DNA of 26,960 nt, taken from the NCBI GenBank assembly GCA_002473085.1, contig DKTP01000099.1:1-26960 (forward strand). The letters are read 5' to 3'. This DNA comes from Anaerolineales bacterium UBA7227 (lineage in GTDB: Bacteria; Chloroflexota; Anaerolineae; Anaerolineales; Villigracilaceae). The notes below the pieces were generated by a model. That model made no database searches, was not told the DNA's origin, and saw only the letters and a list, made by a program, of their open reading frames with translations. Of the stretch, positions 1-7,992 are shown piece by piece; position 1 is the first letter of the stretch; each line of letters begins with the position of its first letter. Both the position numbers and the translations under genes were made by a program.

Positions 1-1078
1 GGGCGGCTTGCCCGCCGAGCCACTCGCTGAAAACCTCCGCGCCGACGCGGTTCAGGTGATAGAGGTCATACCAGCCCGTGTCGGGGATGGACACAGATGA
101 TTCCGCTTCGAGGAAGGGAACGCCGTGATTTTTTGCGATGTCCCTCAGGCGCGCGTTGACTTTGTCAATGAAGGCTAGTATGCGCGCTTTGTCTGCGCGC
201 GGCTGGCCGTGCCGGTCTTTCAGTTCGAGCAGGGCGGGGTGATAGGTCATTTCGGCGATCAAGACCTGCGCGCCCGCCTGTTGGCTGAATGAAATGAGAT
301 GTTCGAGCGCGTCGAGGTTGCGTTCGGAGACCCCGAAGTCTCCAAACTCCTTTTGCAGGTTTTTGACGAAGCCTGTTTCGACAGGCAGGGACGGGTTGAC
401 GCTCACGTCCGAGAGGGCGAACCCGTTGTCGGCGATCTCGCCGTCCCATTTGCGCGCCCCGCGCACGACCTCGCCGTAGCGCATTCCGTACGGCGCGGCG
501 TAACTGAGGATGGTCAGCGCGCGCCAGGCGTAGGAATGTTCCGTCAGCCAGCCGTTGAGGTTGAAAGCGCCGGTCTGGTAGCGCAGCCAGTCGTTTTTGA
601 GGTAACGTTCGTTTATATCTTGTTCGCGTCCCTCGGTGTAATCAAGAAAGGATGTGCCGATGACGACCAGCCGCGGTTGGTACTTGCGGATCAGGATCTC
701 GCTCAGGAGGGACGTGCTCCAGATCTGCGAGCCGGTCACGCCGAAATTGTAGCAGTTGACTTTTTCGCCGCTGACGGTTTCGTAGGACCGCTCGAAGGCG
801 GCGGGATCTGTCTCGCGGAAGGCCTGCGAACTGCCGAAGATGAAGCAGTCGGGCGCGCCCTTCTCGCGGGCGTATTTATTGAGCAGGTTGAGTTGCAGTT
901 CCAGCTGGGTGTGATTGATCCCGTACGCCTGATAGGGAATCTGCGCCTGGACGAAGGGCGCGCGGGCAACAATCTCTGCAAGCAGGCAGGTCAATATAAA
1001 TATGACAAGCGCGGTCGCGCCCAGGGATAGGCGCGGATGTTGAAATTTCAGCGAGACGCGTTTCTCAGACCAATTCAA
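1..1078 (-). CDS. SGNH/GDSL-type hydrolase or acyltransferase-like protein, membrane-anchored (3' end outside window)
   Basis: An uninterrupted frame runs from a TTG codon at 1078 to the window edge (about 359 codons, no stop). I chose TTG because GGAGA lies 7 bases upstream and no ATG or GTG is better placed. A hydrophobic segment at about residues 22-40 predicts an N-terminal membrane anchor. FGSSQ with an acidic patch behind it resembles the block I (GDS-like) nucleophile region of SGNH enzymes, and DLYHLN close to the window edge resembles the block V Asp-x-x-His pair. The family includes esterases and O-acetyl-transfer proteins of exopolysaccharides (DltD, AlgX/AlgJ-like). The neighbouring sulfatase and glycosyltransferase support a surface-glycan role, but the substrate is unknown. 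Confidence 0.72.
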   Translation of the reverse strand, partial: MNWSEKRVSLKFQHPRLSLGATALVIFILTCLLAEIVARAPFVQAQIPYQAYGINHTQLELQLNLLNKYAREKGAPDCFIFGSSQAFRETDPAAFERSYETVSGEKVNCYNFGVTGSQIWSTSLLSEILIRKYQPRLVVIGTSFLDYTEGREQDINERYLKNDWLRYQTGAFNLNGWLTEHSYAWRALTILSYAAPYGMRYGEVVRGARKWDGEIADNGFALSDVSVNPSLPVETGFVKNLQKEFGDFGVSERNLDALEHLISFSQQAGAQVLIAEMTYHPALLELKDRHGQPRADKARILAFIDKVNARLRDIAKNHGVPFLEAESSVSIPDTGWYDLYHLNRVGAEVFSEWLGGQAA

Positions 1079-1625
1079 GGGTGATTCTCCAGCCGATAGG
1101 CGCTCCCCATTCTAACCGATTCCAATCGCGTTACAAGATGCGTGATAGTTGGTTTTTCCAGGGAACGCTCGTCGTTCAACATTGTGTCTCAGCGCTGCGG
1201 CTCCGACAGCGTGAGACGATTCTCGAATGGATAGAAAAATCGTCTCAATGAGCTTGGTTGCCCTGATGGCGGCGCAAAACGGTGGATTTCACGACGGGCG
1301 TTTCTTATGGCCTTCTCAAAGTCGCTTGACAAGTTAGCCGATATGGAACACGAATAGCGCGAATAGGCGAATTTTCTTGGGCTTTTTCGCGTCACACCTG
1401 CCCTTGCGGGCGGCGCAAGGGTTCGCAAATTCGTGGCATTCGTGATGAAAATTCTCAGACTTTGAGAAAGCCCTGGGGCGTTTCTTCGTTGCGAGGTACG
1501 GCGACGTTTTCTTTGGTATACTGGGGCGGCCGGCGTTCTCCATACAACCATAGGTAGCATATCCGGCAACTTGAGATGCTGGCTTGAGATGATAGAAAAG
1601 CGCTCTTTTCCTCGCGGAGGGTGAT
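1079..1625. other. 547-base intergenic region between divergent genes
   Basis: No convincing gene is seen on either strand; antisense frames here run into the start of the sulfatase gene and lack family features. The region holds the degenerate inverted repeat at 1349-1446. A TATACT hexamer at 1517-1522 could be a -10 box for the sulfatase gene, but no -35 match lies at normal spacing. It should also contain the promoter for the leftward SGNH gene, which I could not place. Confidence 0.6.
1349..1446. repeat. Degenerate inverted repeat with central hairpin (CACGAAT-type dispersed element)
   Basis: Outer arms at 1349-1371 and 1422-1444 match in inverse orientation at about 18 of 23 positions, with shared blocks CACGAAT, CGAAT and GCGAA. 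Between them is a perfect 8-base stem (CCCTTGCG at 1401-1408, CGCAAGGG at 1414-1421, loop GGCGG). The right arm read on the minus strand gives ATCACGAATGCCACG. A near copy, ATCACGAAAACCACG, occurs on the plus strand at 10438-10452. The arrangement suggests a decayed non-autonomous repeat. No open frame or transposase is associated. Confidence 0.55.
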
Positions 1626-3065
1626 ATGACGACAAACATATCAAAATTTCTGAAAAATAAAGTCATTATTCTTGCTATCTTATTGACGGCTTCCATTTTG
1701 CTTATTTTATCAATTATATTCTCCAAACCTCGGAGCGGAAATCAGGATCCATCCAGGCCCAACATCATTCTCATTTTGACTGACGACCAACCGGACCATA
1801 CTCTAAAATATATGCCTAATGTGCAAAGGGAATTGGTCGCTCACGGGGTCACATTCAGCAATGCGTTTTCCACCACGCCTCTGTGTTGTCCAAGCCGGGC
1901 GAGCATTCTTACTGGGCTGTATGTTTGCCATCATGGGGTTCTGACAAATCGCGAGCCGGAGGGCGGCGCCCCAAAGTTCAAGGATCAATCCACTTTGGCG
2001 ACCTGGCTGCATGACGCCGGATATCGCACCGCCTTGATGGGTAAGTATCTCAATAGTTCGGATGCCCTTCCTGAGGGTTATGTGCCGCCGGGGTGGGATG
2101 ACTGGCAGGTCTTTATGAAGCGGGATCCCATGTTGGGATTTTATTATAAATATACTCTTTCAGATAACGGAAAAATCGTTGCCCATGGGCAAAAACCCAG
2201 CGACTATAGCACTGACCTTCTGGCTAATAGGGCCGTTCAATTCATTGAAGATTCAGGCAAGCAACCATTTTTTTTGATGTTAAGCGTGTTTGCGCCGCAT
2301 CAGACGTACCAGGCCGCCGATCGGCACAAGGATCTTTTTAAGACGGAGGCGGAGTTTGAACGCTATCGCCCGCCGAGTTATTTTGAAGAAGACCTTGGCG
2401 ATAAACCATCCTGGGTCAGCCGGATCAAACCTGCTGACAGAGATTATGTCGACCATGTCCACGAACGCATGCTGCGTTCGTTGATGGCGGTGGATGACGC
2501 CGTCGCCGATCTGATGGAAACTCTTGCTCAACGCCAGATTCGCGAAAATACCGTCGTTATTTTCATGTCCGATAATGGCGTTTCGATGGGCGAAAATGGA
2601 ATTTTTGGGAAAAATTGCGGATATGACCCATGCTTGCATATCCCGATGGTGATTAGTTACCCTCCTCTCACTTCCGCGCCGCATATTGAAGACGGACTTG
2701 CGCTTAATATTGACATCGCGCCCACGATCATGGATCTGGCCGGGCTGAAAATCCCTGCTGCCGTGGATGGAAGAAGCCTTAAACCGCTGTTGGCCGCTTC
2801 GTCTGTCGAATGGCGCCGTGGATTTATGATTGAACATTATCAGGATGCGAGCGATGTCGAGGAAAGCGGCCTCGCGGCCATCATTCCCGGTTACTTTGGG
2901 ATTCGGACTACAGATTGGAAATATATTCAATATGCCACAGGAGAACGTGAATTGTACAACTTGGTCAACGATCCGTATGAAATGAATAACCTGGCTGGCT
3001 TACCCAACTCCGCCGATATTATTTCATCCATGCAATTACAATTGGATGGAATAAAATGCCCCTGA
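1626..3065 (+). CDS. Sulfatase (alkaline-phosphatase superfamily), membrane-anchored
   Basis: Hydrolyses sulfate esters, probably of sulfated glycans, outside the membrane. It has 479 residues, as expected for bacterial arylsulfatase/GlcNAc-6-sulfatase relatives. One hydrophobic helix (about 13-33) serves as anchor or uncleaved signal. NIILILTDDQ carries the metal-binding Asp pair (D53/D54). CCPSR at 87-91 is the CxPSR signature whose first Cys becomes formylglycine. SDNG at about 315 supplies further metal ligands. The ATG has GGAGGG a few bases upstream. The gene overlaps the following glycosyltransferase by 10 bases, so the two are probably co-translated. AT content is visibly higher than in the flanking genes, suggesting transfer. 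Exact substrate is not readable; the Cys-type maturase needed is not in the window. Confidence 0.9.
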   Translation: MTTNISKFLKNKVIILAILLTASILLILSIIFSKPRSGNQDPSRPNIILILTDDQPDHTLKYMPNVQRELVAHGVTFSNAFSTTPLCCPSRASILTGLYVCHHGVLTNREPEGGAPKFKDQSTLATWLHDAGYRTALMGKYLNSSDALPEGYVPPGWDDWQVFMKRDPMLGFYYKYTLSDNGKIVAHGQKPSDYSTDLLANRAVQFIEDSGKQPFFLMLSVFAPHQTYQAADRHKDLFKTEAEFERYRPPSYFEEDLGDKPSWVSRIKPADRDYVDHVHERMLRSLMAVDDAVADLMETLAQRQIRENTVVIFMSDNGVSMGENGIFGKNCGYDPCLHIPMVISYPPLTSAPHIEDGLALNIDIAPTIMDLAGLKIPAAVDGRSLKPLLAASSVEWRRGFMIEHYQDASDVEESGLAAIIPGYFGIRTTDWKYIQYATGERELYNLVNDPYEMNNLAGLPNSADIISSMQLQLDGIKCP

Positions 3066-4723
3066 TCGGACGAAAAATCTTCAGCGAGATGAATATGCAA
3101 AAGAAAACCATAATTTTTGTTATTTTGCTTGCCATTGGCCTTGGACTCTTTGTCTTGTTCTGGTTCCCCAACTCCACTGGAGCCCGGGACTTGAATATGA
3201 CTTACATCTTTGAGTCTGACGAGCCTGCGCAATACACTCATCCCATGCGCATGTTGACGCCAGGCAAGACGTGGAATCAGACGCTGTATCGCTTCTTTGC
3301 TTATCAACACTATTACTATGGCTTTCCCTATTATTTTTATTCCGCAGTTTTCGTATTGCTGCCTTTGAAACTGGCTGCGGGCTTAGGCAATATCTCGCTG
3401 AATTTTCTGTTCTTGCGCCAATTTGTTAGCGTCCTGCCGATGATCGCGGCCATGCTGCTCCTGGTCTATTTGCAGACTGGATTTCAATCGTACCTAAAAT
3501 CCATTGTGTTGTTTCTATTATTGTTTTCCGTGCCGGAGGTGGTGACCAATTCTTTGTGGTATCACCCCGAGGCGCTGGTTCTGTTATTGATCGGCCTGAC
3601 ATTCTTCTTCCTTGTCCGCGATGATCTGAAATTCGGAAGGGACTTTTACCTGTCGGCCTTCTTTTGCGGGCTGACGGTAGCCACAAAGCTGGTCGGCTTG
3701 TTCTTCTTTCTCGCCATTCCCTATTACCTTTTCCTCGGCTGGCGTCAAAAGAAGATCGACCTCCGCCGCGCCTTCATCGTCGCGGCGCAATTTGTCGCCA
3801 TCATGGTTGCCATCTTCATTCTGGCCAATCCGTTTCTCTTTTGGGCCTCGGAACGGAACTTTGCCTGGAAGACCCAGACCGATCTACACAACTCCCTTGG
3901 CGGCGGATTCATTGTGACGTACCAGGCAGATCCATTAAGATGGTACAACGTGGCTGTTCAGAATTTCGCGACCCCTGCATTTCTTTTGCTCGCGACAGTC
4001 TCAGTGGCGATTGGCGCGTTCACGGGGACGCGGCGGCTGCTCAACCAACTTATCATCTTCTGGGCGGCGCCGTTTGCCATTTACATTTCCGTTGCGCTCG
4101 CTATCCGGGCTTCGCATTTTCCCATGCCGATTCTCCTGCCAGTCTTTTCATCCTTGCCTGCCTATTTTACGTTCTTCACGCCCCCCAGACCGACGGGACC
4201 GTGGCTGGCTTATTTTAAAACCAATTGGCTAAGACTGGCGATGCTGGCAGTCGGACTCATCGTTGTGGCGGCTCAATTCTCGTTCAGCCTCTCAAAGGAT
4301 ATTCCGCTTTATGTTTCGACGTTGAACCGCGAGAAGAATAATCCCAGCCTGCAATTCTACGACGAGCTCGACGCCAACTACCTGTCTCGCATCACGTTGG
4401 ACCGGCAACTGATTGTGTTCCGAGACGTTGAAATCTACTTCCCCAACTCCCCGCGCTATGACATTCATTTTAAGTGGGGCGTTTCCAATTACTACACCAT
4501 TCAGAAGGTCAATCCCGACCTGCTTGTGCTGTCCAAACAACACTTGTATGATTACACCCAGGAGAACTTGCAAGGCCGGGATCCTGACTTCGCCCTGACC
4601 TATGAGTTTTACAAGGACGCTCTCAACGGAACGGTGAACGGTTTCACCTTGCTTTACCAGAACGATTTTGGAATTGCTTATATTAGCACGCCGTTATATC
4701 AGCAGTTCTTTGCATCGCGTTGA
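3056..4723 (+). CDS. GT-C fold membrane glycosyltransferase (GT39/ArnT-like)
   Basis: A 555-residue polytopic membrane protein with many hydrophobic helices through about residue 430 and a soluble C-terminal part. After the first helix comes SDEPAQ, an Asp-Glu pair (D55/E56) in the first external loop, the usual catalytic position of GT-C enzymes that use polyprenyl-phosphate sugars. It probably transfers a sugar to a lipid, protein or glycan on the outer face. The start at 3056 overlaps the sulfatase stop and is preceded by GGATGGAA. Internal ATGs at 3089 and 3095 would still keep the first helix, so the start is uncertain. It shares the lower GC of the sulfatase gene. The acceptor is unknown and the family assignment is at superfamily level only. 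Confidence 0.75.
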   Translation: MPLIGRKIFSEMNMQKKTIIFVILLAIGLGLFVLFWFPNSTGARDLNMTYIFESDEPAQYTHPMRMLTPGKTWNQTLYRFFAYQHYYYGFPYYFYSAVFVLLPLKLAAGLGNISLNFLFLRQFVSVLPMIAAMLLLVYLQTGFQSYLKSIVLFLLLFSVPEVVTNSLWYHPEALVLLLIGLTFFFLVRDDLKFGRDFYLSAFFCGLTVATKLVGLFFFLAIPYYLFLGWRQKKIDLRRAFIVAAQFVAIMVAIFILANPFLFWASERNFAWKTQTDLHNSLGGGFIVTYQADPLRWYNVAVQNFATPAFLLLATVSVAIGAFTGTRRLLNQLIIFWAAPFAIYISVALAIRASHFPMPILLPVFSSLPAYFTFFTPPRPTGPWLAYFKTNWLRLAMLAVGLIVVAAQFSFSLSKDIPLYVSTLNREKNNPSLQFYDELDANYLSRITLDRQLIVFRDVEIYFPNSPRYDIHFKWGVSNYYTIQKVNPDLLVLSKQHLYDYTQENLQGRDPDFALTYEFYKDALNGTVNGFTLLYQNDFGIAYISTPLYQQFFASR

Positions 4724-4747
4724 ATCAAACTGGTTGAGAAGCGAATA

Positions 4748-4783
4748 AAGAAGCCATGACCGTAAGGTCAAGGCTTCTTTTAT
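4748..4783. terminator. Bidirectional rho-independent terminator
   Basis: AAGAAGCC (4748-4755) pairs with GGCTTCTT (4772-4779), and TGACC with GGTCA inside it, separated by one A-A mismatch and a GTAA loop. A TTTATT run follows on the plus strand and an A-rich start gives U-rich RNA on the minus strand. It lies between the converging glycosyltransferase and zwf genes. Confidence 0.88.
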
Positions 4784-4795
4784 TGAGATAAGGAC

Positions 4796-6247
4796 CTACC
4801 CGTTGATCCACTGCCGCCCGTCGCGGGCGAGGAGCGCGTCCGCTTCGGCGGGACCCCAGCTATTTGGGGCGTACGTCCCCAGCGGCGGAATCCCCTGCGC
4901 CTCCCACGCCTGGAGGATGGGGTCCATGATTCTCCAGGCAGTCTCCGTCTCGTCGGCGCGGGTGAAGAGCGCGGCGTCCCCCTGGAGCGCGTCGAGCAGG
5001 AGACGTTCGTAGGCCTCGGGGATGGCGGTCGGACCGAAAGCCTCCGCGTAGTGGAACTCCATGTCCACCGAGCGCGTCTCGGCGACGGTGTCGGGCGCTT
5101 TCGCCTCGAAGCGCAGGTGGATGCCCTCGTCGGGCTGGATGTACAGCATGAGCATGTTGGGAGCCGTCTTTTGTTCGGACGTCATCGGGAACATCGCCAG
5201 CGGCGGCTCCTTGAAGCGGATGACGATCTGGGATAATTTTTCGGCGAGATTCTTTCCCGAACGCAGATAGAACGGGACTCCCTGCCAGCGCCAGTTGTTG
5301 ACGAAGAGCCGGAGCGCCGCGTACGTCGGAGTGACCGAGTCCGGCTTGACGTCCGGCTCGCTCCGATACCCGTCGTATTGCGCGCGGACGGTGTTCGCGG
5401 CCACCTGCGCGGGCGTCATCGGTTCGATGGCGGTCAGCGCTTTGACCTTTTCGTTCCGCAGCGCGGTCGCGTTGAACGACGACGGCGGCTCCATCGCCAC
5501 GAGCGTGGTCAGTTGCAGCAGGTGATTTTGGAACATGTCGCGCAGCACGCCGACGGAATCGTAGTAGCCCCCGCGGTGCTCCACGCCGACCTTTTCCGCC
5601 ACAGTGATCTGCACATGGTCAATGTAGTTGCGGTTCCAGATCGGCTCGAAGATGGTGTTGGCGAAGCGCGTGAACAGGATGTTCTGGACGGTCTCCTTGC
5701 CGAGGTAGTGGTCGATGCGATAGATTTGATTCTCGTTCAGCGCCTTGTGGACCTGCAAATTGAGCGCCCGCGCCGATTCGAGGTCGGAGCCGAACGGTTT
5801 TTCCATCACCACGCGCCGCCAGCCGCCGTCTTCCTGAAGATGCCCCGTCAGCCCGAGCAGGTCAATGATGTTCGGCACGAGCAGGGGAGGCACCGCCATG
5901 TAAAAGAGACGGTCCGCCGCGCCGCCCTCCAGCGCGGGCATGCGCTCCATCAGTTTCTTGAAATCGGCCAGGTCGGTGTAACGTCCCTGCTGGTAATATA
6001 AATCCTGGGAGAAAAGTCCCCATTCCTCATCCGTATATTTGAAGCTGGCGAATTGCTTCATTCCGTCCAGCAGATGCTGGCGGAAGGTCTCATCGGTGAA
6101 GGGCGAGTTGGCGAATCCGATGATGTTCAATTTCTTCGGCGTCTTGCGTTTGCGGAAGAGGTTGAAGAGCGAGGGGATCAGTTTGCGCTGGGTCAGGTCT
6201 CCCGACGCGCCGAAGATGATGATGGAAGTGGGGTTTGATTTCGCCAT
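4796..6247 (-). CDS. zwf: Glucose-6-phosphate 1-dehydrogenase
   Basis: Oxidises glucose-6-phosphate to 6-phosphogluconolactone with reduction of NAD(P)+, the entry step of the oxidative pentose phosphate pathway in the cytoplasm. The 483-residue length is standard. GASGDLTQRKL at 13-23 is the dinucleotide-binding motif and RIDHYLGKE at 177-185 is the active-site signature with the catalytic His and substrate-binding Lys. A late Rossmann element (VVMEKPFG, about 146-153) is intact. AAAGGTGA lies 8 bases before the ATG. It is the last gene of the acyltransferase-pgl-gnd-zwf run, 52 bases after gnd, and ends at the shared terminator. The assignment is secure. Confidence 0.97.
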   Translation of the reverse strand: MAKSNPTSIIIFGASGDLTQRKLIPSLFNLFRKRKTPKKLNIIGFANSPFTDETFRQHLLDGMKQFASFKYTDEEWGLFSQDLYYQQGRYTDLADFKKLMERMPALEGGAADRLFYMAVPPLLVPNIIDLLGLTGHLQEDGGWRRVVMEKPFGSDLESARALNLQVHKALNENQIYRIDHYLGKETVQNILFTRFANTIFEPIWNRNYIDHVQITVAEKVGVEHRGGYYDSVGVLRDMFQNHLLQLTTLVAMEPPSSFNATALRNEKVKALTAIEPMTPAQVAANTVRAQYDGYRSEPDVKPDSVTPTYAALRLFVNNWRWQGVPFYLRSGKNLAEKLSQIVIRFKEPPLAMFPMTSEQKTAPNMLMLYIQPDEGIHLRFEAKAPDTVAETRSVDMEFHYAEAFGPTAIPEAYERLLLDALQGDAALFTRADETETAWRIMDPILQAWEAQGIPPLGTYAPNSWGPAEADALLARDGRQWING

Positions 6248-6299
6248 AGTTTAGATCACCTTTGCTGGAATGACGCTTTAAATTCGCGCGGATTCGTAA

Positions 6300-7211
6300 T
6301 TACTCCGCCTTTTTCACCGCGTGGCCGCCGAACTGATTCCGCAGCGCGGCCAGCATCCGCGCGGGGAAGTTCTCCTCGTCGCGGCTGGCGAATCGCATTT
6401 GCAGCGCCAGCGTGATGACGGGCGCCGGGATGTTATGGTCAATCGCCTCGAAGACGGTCCAGCGTCCCTCGCCCGAGTCCGCCACCCAGGGTTGGATGTC
6501 ATCCAGAGTCGGGTCGGCGTCGAGGGCGCGGGCGGCGAGGTCCAGCAGCCACGAGCGGACGACGCTCCCGTATTGCCAGATGTGCGAGATCTGCGCCAGG
6601 TCGAGTCCGAACTCCTCCTTGGCTTTCAGGATTCCGAATCCCTCGGCGTAGGCCTGCATCATGCCGTACTCGATCCCGTTGTGGACCATCTTGACGTAAT
6701 GCCCCGCGCCGCTCGGACCGACGCGGCCCCAGCCTTTGTCGCGCGCGGGCGCGAGCGTCTCGAAGATGGGACGCAGCCTCTCCGTGACCTCGGGCCGGCC
6801 TCCGACCATCAGGCTGTAACCTTCGGCGAGGCCCCACACGCCGCCGCTTGTGCCGCTGTCCACGAAGTCAATTCCCTTTGCTTCGAGCGTCTCGGCGTGA
6901 CGGAGCGTGTCTTTGTAATTCGAGTTGCCGCCGTCCACGATGACGTCGCCTTTGGCGAGCAGGGACGCGGCGCTTTCGATGGCTTCAGTGGTGATTTTCC
7001 CCGAGGGGACCATCACCCAGACCACGCGCGGACTCTGCCTGAGCGCGCCGATCGCCGCCTCCAGCGTGCGCGCGCCTTCGACGCCGAACGTCTCCGCCTC
7101 GGCGACGGCGGCGGGCGCGCGGTCAAACCCGACGACGCGGTGTCCGCCGCGCACGAGACGCGTCGCCATGTTCATGCCCATCTTGCCGAGTCCGATCATT
7201 GCAAGTTCCAT
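6300..7211 (-). CDS. gnd: 6-phosphogluconate dehydrogenase, decarboxylating (short GntZ/YqeC-type)
   Basis: Converts 6-phosphogluconate to ribulose-5-phosphate and CO2. I place the start at 7211 (MELAMIGLGKMG) because AAAGGAG lies 6 bases upstream; the same frame runs further upstream only by reading through the dispersed repeat. The 303 residues match the short form of the family rather than the ~470-residue GndA form. GLGKMG (7-12) is the nucleotide-binding loop. DSGTSGGVWG (118-127) and GHYVKMVHNGIEYG, with Lys174, Asn178 and Glu181, form the active site. FDRAP puts Asp30 at the end of strand 2, which in dehydrogenases usually favours NAD+; this cofactor guess is inference. It follows pgl by only 10 bases. 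Confidence 0.95.
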   Translation of the reverse strand: MELAMIGLGKMGMNMATRLVRGGHRVVGFDRAPAAVAEAETFGVEGARTLEAAIGALRQSPRVVWVMVPSGKITTEAIESAASLLAKGDVIVDGGNSNYKDTLRHAETLEAKGIDFVDSGTSGGVWGLAEGYSLMVGGRPEVTERLRPIFETLAPARDKGWGRVGPSGAGHYVKMVHNGIEYGMMQAYAEGFGILKAKEEFGLDLAQISHIWQYGSVVRSWLLDLAARALDADPTLDDIQPWVADSGEGRWTVFEAIDHNIPAPVITLALQMRFASRDEENFPARMLAALRNQFGGHAVKKAE

Positions 7212-7221
7212 AAATGCTCCT

Positions 7222-7992
7222 TTATTGCTCCCCTCTCTCATCGGGAGAGGGATTGGGGGTGAGGGCGAGATCCGCTCCTGCCGCTTCGTCCGCCAGCCAA
7301 ATGACCTGTCCATCAATCGGCTGGATGCGCTTGGCGGGGATTTCTTTCATCGAATAACGGTCGTCGAACACGCGCTTCAGCATCTCGGCTTTGCCCGCGC
7401 CAGAGACCATGAAGATGACCCTCCGCGCGGCGTTGAAGACGATCGGCGTCAACGTGACGCGCTGGGCGGGACGTCCCTGGTAGCGCCCCGTCGCCGCGAG
7501 GACGGGCGCGGACGCGTCCACGGGGGAGTTGGGGAAGAGCGAGGCGGTGTGTCCGTCTTCGCCCATGCCGAGCAGGACGAGGTCGAAGCGCGGCCAGTCG
7601 AGGGGCGGGGAGGCGAAGCGCTTCAGGACGCGGGAATAGTCCTCGACGGCCGCGCCCGCGTCCAGTTCAGAATGGACGCGGTGGACGTTGTCCTTCGGGA
7701 TCGCGACGCGGTCGAGCAGGAGAGTCCGCGCCAGCCCGTAACTGGATTCGGGATCGTCGGACGGGACCATCCGCTCGTCGCCCCAGAAGACGTGGACGCG
7801 CGTCCAATCCACGCGGGCGGAAAAATCCGAAGCGAGCAGTTGGAAGAGACGCTGAGGCGTGCCGCCGCCGTTGAGGGCCGCGAGGAAGCGGCCGCGTTCG
7901 GCGATGGACTGTGAGGCGGCGGCCGTGAAGATTTCCGCCGCGGCGACGCTTAAAGTCTCCAGGTTTTTGGAGACGCGGATTTGCGGATTCAT
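7222..7992 (-). CDS. pgl: 6-phosphogluconolactonase (DevB/Pgl type)
   Basis: Hydrolyses 6-phosphogluconolactone, linking the zwf and gnd reactions. Conserved blocks are LNGGGTP, VFWGDERMVP with a following SSYGLA, and LGMGEDGHTASLFP, all in the normal order for a ~256-residue protein. The start at 7992 overlaps the acyltransferase stop as ATGA, typical of translational coupling; an in-frame ATG nine bases earlier (8001) is possible. The last dozen residues (TPNPSPDERGEQ) are not part of the enzyme family: they are encoded by a dispersed repeat at 7228-7266 that also forms the gnd leader. The enzyme core is complete, so activity should be unaffected. Confidence 0.95.
   Translation of the reverse strand: MNPQIRVSKNLETLSVAAAEIFTAAASQSIAERGRFLAALNGGGTPQRLFQLLASDFSARVDWTRVHVFWGDERMVPSDDPESSYGLARTLLLDRVAIPKDNVHRVHSELDAGAAVEDYSRVLKRFASPPLDWPRFDLVLLGMGEDGHTASLFPNSPVDASAPVLAATGRYQGRPAQRVTLTPIVFNAARRVIFMVSGAGKAEMLKRVFDDRYSMKEIPAKRIQPIDGQVIWLADEAAGADLALTPNPSPDERGEQ
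7228..7266 (-). repeat. Dispersed 'TPNPSP' repeat overlapping pgl 3' end and gnd leader
   Basis: The minus strand reads CTCACCCCCAATCCCTCTCC and then a CCGATGAGAGAGG block, with CCTCTC and GAGAGG able to pair as a short hairpin. In the pgl frame it encodes TPNPSPDERGE. In the gnd upstream frame it reads SPPIPLPMREGS. I recognise this string as a repeat seen at gene ends and spacers in many environmental bacterial genomes; that recognition comes from memory, not a search. Confidence 0.65.

Noticed and set aside
1189..1726. Two overlapping minus-strand open frames upstream of the sulfatase
   Set aside because: They cross the sulfatase start, have no ribosome site or family motifs, and include the repeat element.
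7212..7316. Extended start of gnd at 7316
   Set aside because: The added residues come from the dispersed repeat; a strong AAAGGAG site selects the ATG at 7211, where the Rossmann fold begins.
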